Assembly (NCBI GenBank): GCA_045576635.1
Contig: JAZNGT010000002.1
Location: 1 to 33,412 of the forward strand
Source of the DNA: Congzhengia sp045576635
GTDB lineage: Bacteria; Bacillota; Clostridia; UBA1381; UBA9506
Direction: 5' to 3'
Length of the DNA: 33,412 nt
Position numbers and translations under genes: made by a program. Below are positions 29,795 to 33,412 of this stretch, piece by piece (position 1 is the stretch's first letter; each line of letters opens with the position of its first letter). The notes beneath the pieces are model-generated. The model made no database searches, was not told the DNA's origin, and was given only the letters and a program-made list of their open reading frames with translations.

Positions 29795-32026
29795 TTAAAG
29801 TGTCATGTGGAAGGTACGGCTTATAACTTCTTTTTGCTGTTCGCGCGAAAGTTTGTGGAAGTTTACGGCATAGCCCGAAACGCGGATGGTGAGATTCGGG
29901 TATGCAGATGGGTCATTGTATGCCTCAATCAGCTGTTCCTTTGTCATGACGTTTACGTTGATGTGATGCGCATCTTTCGCAAAATATCCGTGTAATATGG
30001 TAACTAAATTATCGCACTGTTCGTCTAATGATTTTCCGAGTGAATCCGGCACGATGGAGAATGTGTTTGAAATACCGTCGCGGCAAGCAGAATAAGGAAG
30101 TTTTGAAACAGAGTTAAGCGATGCGAGAGCACCGTTCGTTTCGCGGTTATGCATGGGGTTTGCACCCGGTGCAAAAGGCTCTCCGCTTTTTCTTCCGTCC
30201 GGTGTTGCGCCGGTCTTTTTGCCGTACACTACGTTAGATGTAATGGTGAGTACCGAAAGGGTATGAACTGCGTTTCGGTAAGTCGGGGTTTTTCTTAATT
30301 CTTCTATGGTTTCTTCAACCATCTGTTTTGCAATTAAATCCACGCGGTCGTCATCGTTACCGAATTTGGGGAAGTCGCCCGTTGTTTCAAAGTCAACAAT
30401 CTGGCCTTCCTCGTTTCTTACAGCGCGTACCTTGGCGTATTTAATTGCACTTAATGAATCTGCTAAAACTGAAAGTCCTGCAACTCCAAACGCCATAAAG
30501 CGCGTTACATCGGTGTCGTGCAGTGCCATCTGAATTTTTTCGTATGCATATTTATCGTGCATGTAATGGATGATGTTCATGGTGTTTACGTATAAATTGC
30601 AAAGCCATGTGCGGTAGCGCACGAAACGTTCCATTACTTTTTCGTAATCTAAATATTCATCCGGATATACATCTTCCTGCGGTCCAATGTTTATGCCGCT
30701 TGCAGGGTCCTTGCCGCCGTTTAAACTGAGAAGCAAAAGTTTTGGCAAGTTACAGCGCGCGCCGAAAAACTGCATTTGCTTTCCGACTTTCATAGCAGAT
30801 ACGCAGCAGGCGATTGCATAATCGTCTCCATAGGTGGGACGCATTACATCATCGTTTTCGTACTGAATAGAGTTGGTTTTTACAGAAACCTCTGCGCAGA
30901 ATTGCGAGAAACCATCCGGCTGTTTTTGTGCCCAGAGTACAGTCAAATTGGGTTCCGGAGCGGGACCTAAATTAAACAGCGTATTTAAAACACGGAATGA
31001 GTTTTTGGTAACCAAAGTTCTTCCGTCTTCACCCATGCCGCCTACTGCTTCGGTAATCCACATGGGGTCTCCGCCGAAAAGTTCGTTGTATGCAGGCGTT
31101 CTTAAATGACGCGCCATACGGAGTTTCATCACAAAATCGTCCATAAGTTCCTGTGCAGAAGACTCGGTAAGTGTTCCGTTTTTCAAGTCGCGTTCAATGT
31201 AAATATCTAAAAATGTGCTTGTTCTGCCCAAAGACATAGCAGCACCGTTTTGTTCTTTGATTGCGCCAAGATAGCCAAAATAGAGCCACTGAATTGCCTC
31301 TCTTGCATTGGTTGCGGGCTTGCTGATGTCATACCCGTACTCATTCGCCATAATTTTTAAGTGTTTCAAAAAGGAAATCTGGCGGTAAACCTCTTCACGA
31401 AGTTGAATGATATCAGCAGACATACCTTTTTGAGCCAAAGCATCGTTGTCTTTTTGTTTTTCCTCAATCAAACGGTCTACACCGTAAAGGGCAACACGGC
31501 GGTAGTCGCCAATGATACGGCCTCTGCCGTATGCATCAGGAAGACCTGTTATAATGCCCATTTTTCTTGCTTTTCGCATTTCTTCGGTGTACACACGAAA
31601 TACACCGTCGTTGTGCGTGGTTCTGTATTTAAACTCGTCTTCGATTTTATCGGACAGTTTATAGTTATAACTTACGCACGCTTCGCGCGACATACGGATT
31701 CCGCCAAAAGGATTGATAGCGCGTTTTAAAGGCTCGTCCGTCTGCAAACCGACAATGAGTTCGTTTTCTTTGTCTAAATAGCCGGCAGGAAACGCATCCA
31801 GAGAGGATACAGTTTCGGTATCGATATCGATAATTCCGCCGTTTGCACGTTCTTTTGCAAAAAGCGCTTCCAGTTTTTTGTTAAGGTTTACCGTTCTGTC
31901 CGTCGGACCTGTCAAAAAGTCCTTGGTACCTTCATACGGAGTATAATTTTTTTGAATAAAATCGCGCACGTTGATTGCAGTTTGCCATTCACCCGCGATA
32001 AAATCTTTCCAAGCAGTATTCATCAT
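29795..32026 (-). CDS. pflB: Formate C-acetyltransferase (pyruvate formate-lyase)
   Basis: The protein has 743 residues, usual for PflB. The active-site cysteine pair is in AIACCVSAMKVGKQ, and the glycyl-radical motif is IRVSGYAVNFHKL, with the radical Gly at residue 718. The early NPFGGIRMS and later GRTSTFLDIYIERDL are typical. It cleaves pyruvate plus CoA to acetyl-CoA and formate, a central anaerobic reaction that links glycolysis to fermentation and one-carbon metabolism. The first ATG at 32026 has GGGGAGG 5 bases upstream; a second ATG follows directly. A ZTP riboswitch and promoter lie upstream, pflA downstream and an adhE-like gene nearby. Confidence 0.97.
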   Translation of the reverse strand: MMNTAWKDFIAGEWQTAINVRDFIQKNYTPYEGTKDFLTGPTDRTVNLNKKLEALFAKERANGGIIDIDTETVSSLDAFPAGYLDKENELIVGLQTDEPLKRAINPFGGIRMSREACVSYNYKLSDKIEDEFKYRTTHNDGVFRVYTEEMRKARKMGIITGLPDAYGRGRIIGDYRRVALYGVDRLIEEKQKDNDALAQKGMSADIIQLREEVYRQISFLKHLKIMANEYGYDISKPATNAREAIQWLYFGYLGAIKEQNGAAMSLGRTSTFLDIYIERDLKNGTLTESSAQELMDDFVMKLRMARHLRTPAYNELFGGDPMWITEAVGGMGEDGRTLVTKNSFRVLNTLFNLGPAPEPNLTVLWAQKQPDGFSQFCAEVSVKTNSIQYENDDVMRPTYGDDYAIACCVSAMKVGKQMQFFGARCNLPKLLLLSLNGGKDPASGINIGPQEDVYPDEYLDYEKVMERFVRYRTWLCNLYVNTMNIIHYMHDKYAYEKIQMALHDTDVTRFMAFGVAGLSVLADSLSAIKYAKVRAVRNEEGQIVDFETTGDFPKFGNDDDRVDLIAKQMVEETIEELRKTPTYRNAVHTLSVLTITSNVVYGKKTGATPDGRKSGEPFAPGANPMHNRETNGALASLNSVSKLPYSACRDGISNTFSIVPDSLGKSLDEQCDNLVTILHGYFAKDAHHINVNVMTKEQLIEAYNDPSAYPNLTIRVSGYAVNFHKLSREQQKEVISRTFHMTL

Positions 32027-32050
32027 ACATTCCTCCCCATATATAAAGAT

Positions 32051-32080
32051 AATAAAAACAGACCCACATGTGTGAATCTG
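32051..32080 (-). terminator. ZTP riboswitch terminator
   Basis: On the minus strand CAGATTCACA pairs with TGTGGGTCTG (32080-32059, G-T pairs included), followed by TTTTTATT. The 5' arm shares its first two bases with the conserved GGGCA end of the aptamer, so ligand binding and termination compete. Confidence 0.8.
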
Positions 32081-32152
32081 CCCAGACGGTCGGCATTTTT
32101 TTGTTTTGTGCTCCCCGTGGTAAACTCCACAAATCCGTCAGTTACACAAAAC
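32079..32152 (-). promoter_or_regulatory. ZTP riboswitch (pfl motif) upstream of pflB
   Basis: On the minus strand GTTTTGTGTAACTGACGG opens the motif. A GTGGAGTTTACCAC hairpin follows, then GGGGAGCACAAAAC closing the first helix (TTTTGTG pairs with CACAAAA), an A-rich linker, and the conserved GCCGACCGTCTGGGCA. These are the two half-domains of the pfl/ZTP riboswitch. ZTP or ZMP accumulates when 10-formyl-tetrahydrofolate is short; binding should permit transcription of pflB, whose formate can restore that cofactor. Confidence 0.93.
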
Positions 32153-32170
32153 ATTGTATTTGCAAATATC

Positions 32171-32199
32171 ATCATACCATATATATTGTGCATTGTCAA
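32171..32199 (-). promoter_or_regulatory. Promoter of the pfl operon
   Basis: The minus strand shows TTGACA (32199-32194), a 17-base spacer and TATGAT (32176-32171). The transcript should begin near 32163, a few bases before the ZTP aptamer. Confidence 0.82.
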
Positions 32200-32301
32200 G
32201 CAAAGAAAAGGAAAATTTTTAAAGATTTTGCTATAAATTTTTCTGTTTTTTTAAGGCAAATTGTACAAAAGAAACAAATTGTTCTAGATTAAAAAATTTT
32301 C

Positions 32302-32330
32302 TTGACATTTGATACTAAATTTGCTATAAT
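32302..32330 (+). promoter_or_regulatory. Promoter of tRNA-Ser
   Basis: TTGACA (32302-32307), a 17-base spacer and TATAAT (32325-32330) form a perfect consensus 24 bases upstream of the tRNA. Confidence 0.87.
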
Positions 32331-32354
32331 AATTTTTGTTTGAAATTCATATGT

Positions 32355-32446
32355 GGAGAGGTGGCTGAGCTGGCCTAAGGCGCACGATTGGAAATCGTGT
32401 AACGGCTAATACCCGTTCGAGGGTTCGAATCCCTCCCTCTCCGCCA
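32355..32446 (+). tRNA. tRNA-Ser(GGA)
   Basis: The acceptor strand GGAGAGG pairs with CCTCTCC, followed by G and an encoded CCA. The anticodon arm ACGAT-TTGGAAA-ATCGT-like has the loop TTGGAAA with anticodon GGA, which reads UCC/UCU serine codons. The long variable arm (ACGGC...ACCCGT) and the T arm GAGGG-TTCGAAT-CCCTC are typical of class II tRNA-Ser. It is intact and encodes its CCA end. Confidence 0.96.
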
Positions 32447-32447
32447 A

Positions 32448-32484
32448 AAAAAGAGAAGCATTATAAAAGATGCTTCTCTTTTTT
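32448..32484 (+). terminator. Terminator of tRNA-Ser
   Basis: The arms AAAAAGAGAAGCAT and ATGCTTCTCTTTTT form a 14-bp stem with an 8-base loop immediately after the tRNA; it is symmetric enough to stop the DUF486 gene as well. Confidence 0.85.
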
Positions 32485-32502
32485 ATTTGTAGCGTTCATA
32501 TT

Positions 32503-32841
32503 TTACTTTTTGAACATAAAGAATACTGCACCTAAGATACATAAAAAGGCGAAAAAGTAGTTGATTGTAAACTTTTCTTTGAGGTACAGTACAGAGAAAA
32601 GTGAAAACACACTAAGTGATATTACTTCTTGAATTACCTTTAACTGCGCCGCGGAATAATAATTGCTGCCGAGTCTGTTTGCGGGAACCTGAAATATGTA
32701 TTCAAAGAATGCAAGCCCCCAACTGACCAAAATTACCGCCCACAATGCAGTACTTTTAAATTTAAGATGTCCGTACCATGCAAATGTCATAAATACATTT
32801 GAAATAACCAAAAGACCAATGGGGTAAAGTGACTGTAACAT
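32503..32841 (-). CDS. DUF486 / DMT-superfamily small membrane protein
   Basis: The protein has 112 residues and four membrane helices: YPIGLLVISNVFMTFAWYGHL, TALWAVILVSWGLAFFEYIF, VISLSVFSLFSVLYL and YFFAFLCILGAVFFMF. FEYIFQVPANRLG and AAQLKVIQEVISLSVF are typical of the DUF486 family (PF04342). These half-size relatives of the drug/metabolite transporter superfamily probably dimerise in the membrane; their substrate is not known. It is a single gene, with tRNA-Ser downstream and the dehydrogenase upstream, both separated by terminators. Confidence 0.9.
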   Translation of the reverse strand: MLQSLYPIGLLVISNVFMTFAWYGHLKFKSTALWAVILVSWGLAFFEYIFQVPANRLGSNYYSAAQLKVIQEVISLSVFSLFSVLYLKEKFTINYFFAFLCILGAVFFMFKK

Positions 32842-32924
32842 AAAAAAACCACCTTTATCTTAAAATCTTTGATTATTATACACCTTTTTTAGCACAAAAT
32901 CAATAAACGAAATTGATTCTTAAC

Positions 32925-32952
32925 AAAAAGCACGCTCTCGGCGTGCTTTTTT
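32925..32952. terminator. Terminator of the AdhE-like gene
   Basis: The arms AAAAAGCACGC and GCGTGCTTTTT with a TCTCG loop lie 17 bases past the dehydrogenase stop; T/A-runs on both sides let it act in either direction. Confidence 0.85.
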
Positions 32953-32968
32953 CGTATCATATTTTATT

Positions 32969-33412
32969 TTACCAGAGTTGTGTGTACAGCATTTCAATGT
33001 CCTTTAAAGAGGGAACTCTGGGGTTTGTTTTTGTGCATGTATCAGCAAGAGCCGCTTCTGCCATTTGAGGAATTTGCGCAAAATATTCGGATTCCGTACA
33101 TACGCCCGTTTCAGAAATAGAGAGGGGCATATCCATCTCTTTCATCATAAACTGGCACCAGTTTGAAAGTGCTCTTACGGTGGTCACAATGTTAAAGTTT
33201 TGAAGTCCGAGTGTTCTTGCAACGGTAGCGTATTTTCGAACGTGTTTGGGATAATCAGTTTTAAGTCGCGAATATTTGTCGATTTCACTATTGTATTCGA
33301 TAATGTGCGGAAGAAGCATTGCGTTTGCTCTGCCGTGCGGGATATGAAATGCCGCGCCGAGTTGGTGCGCCATACTATGATTGATACCCAAAGACGCAGT
33401 ATTAAACGCAAG
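32969..33412 (-). CDS. Iron-containing alcohol dehydrogenase, probably AdhE C-terminus (partial)
   Basis: The frame is open to the right edge, giving 147 C-terminal residues starting LAFNTASLGINHSMAHQLGA. The iron-binding histidines of the Fe-ADH family are in INHSMAHQLGAAFHIPHGRANAMLLP. The conserved KYATVARTLGL and the end CTKTNPRVPSLKDIEMLY match the alcohol-dehydrogenase half of AdhE, the bifunctional acetaldehyde/ethanol dehydrogenase. AdhE would reduce acetyl-CoA to ethanol, consuming NADH. Its presence near pflBA fits mixed-acid/ethanol fermentation. Whether the N-terminal aldehyde dehydrogenase half is present cannot be seen; a stand-alone Fe-ADH is the alternative. Confidence 0.88.
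   Translation of the reverse strand, partial: LAFNTASLGINHSMAHQLGAAFHIPHGRANAMLLPHIIEYNSEIDKYSRLKTDYPKHVRKYATVARTLGLQNFNIVTTVRALSNWCQFMMKEMDMPLSISETGVCTESEYFAQIPQMAEAALADTCTKTNPRVPSLKDIEMLYTQLW

Noticed and set aside
1..33412. CRISPR arrays, insertion-sequence transposases, phage genes or a replication origin.
   Set aside because: No regularly spaced repeats, no transposase- or integrase-like protein and no DnaA-box cluster were seen. The tRNA fragment and the inverted-repeat element are the only mobile-DNA hints.

Overview
The window looks like chromosome of an anaerobic, fermentative low-GC Firmicute of class Clostridia, probably a gut or rumen commensal. The reasons are an IspH (LytB) protein fused to ribosomal-protein-S1-type domains, CarD and ZapA, pyruvate formate-lyase plus an AdhE-type dehydrogenase, strong TTGACA/TATAAT promoters with 17-base spacers, and five cis-acting riboregulators (two T-boxes plus lysine, FMN and ZTP riboswitches). 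No species can be named from the sequence.

Region 1-5.9 kb: the start of a TrkH-type potassium transporter, a small secreted protein with one InlB-type B-repeat, and a TrpXYZ-like ABC importer operon (lipoprotein, permease, ATPase, DUF554 membrane protein) divergent from a LysR regulator. Region 5.97-10.1 kb: a two-gene operon under an apparent isoleucine T-box. Its first gene fuses an XRE helix-turn-helix, a cupin and an acyl-CoA synthetase. The second fuses tandem ACT domains to a metallo-beta-lactamase fold. Region 10.15-10.8 kb is a scar: an intact promoter, a broken MaoC-like hydratase gene and the 3' part of a tRNA-Trp gene followed by its terminator.

Region 10.8-20.5 kb is mostly housekeeping: MATE exporter, MgtC-like protein, Cof-type phosphatase, RlmH, WalJ/YycJ-like hydrolase, CarD, ZapA, a roughly 290-bp inverted-repeat element, IspH-S1, PlsC and cytidylate kinase. 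Region 20.5-26.4 kb holds yajC, a lysine-riboswitch-controlled asd-dapA-dapB operon, mscL, an FMN-riboswitch-controlled ribU-like ECF component and prfA.

Region 26.4-29.0 kb: a tiny cysteine-rich protein divergent from an XRE regulator, then a second acyl-CoA synthetase behind a valine-type T-box (specifier GTA). Region 29.0-33.4 kb: pflA and pflB with a ZTP (pfl motif) riboswitch, tRNA-Ser(GGA), a DUF486 protein and the C-terminal end of an AdhE-like dehydrogenase.

The most interesting theme is that two related acyl-CoA synthetases about 18 kb apart are each placed under an amino-acid-sensing T-box with branched-chain specifiers (Ile and Val). My inference is a salvage route: branched short-chain acids (2-methylbutyrate, isobutyrate) are activated to CoA esters and reductively carboxylated to 2-oxo acids when Ile or Val is scarce. 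The carboxylating enzyme is not in this window.
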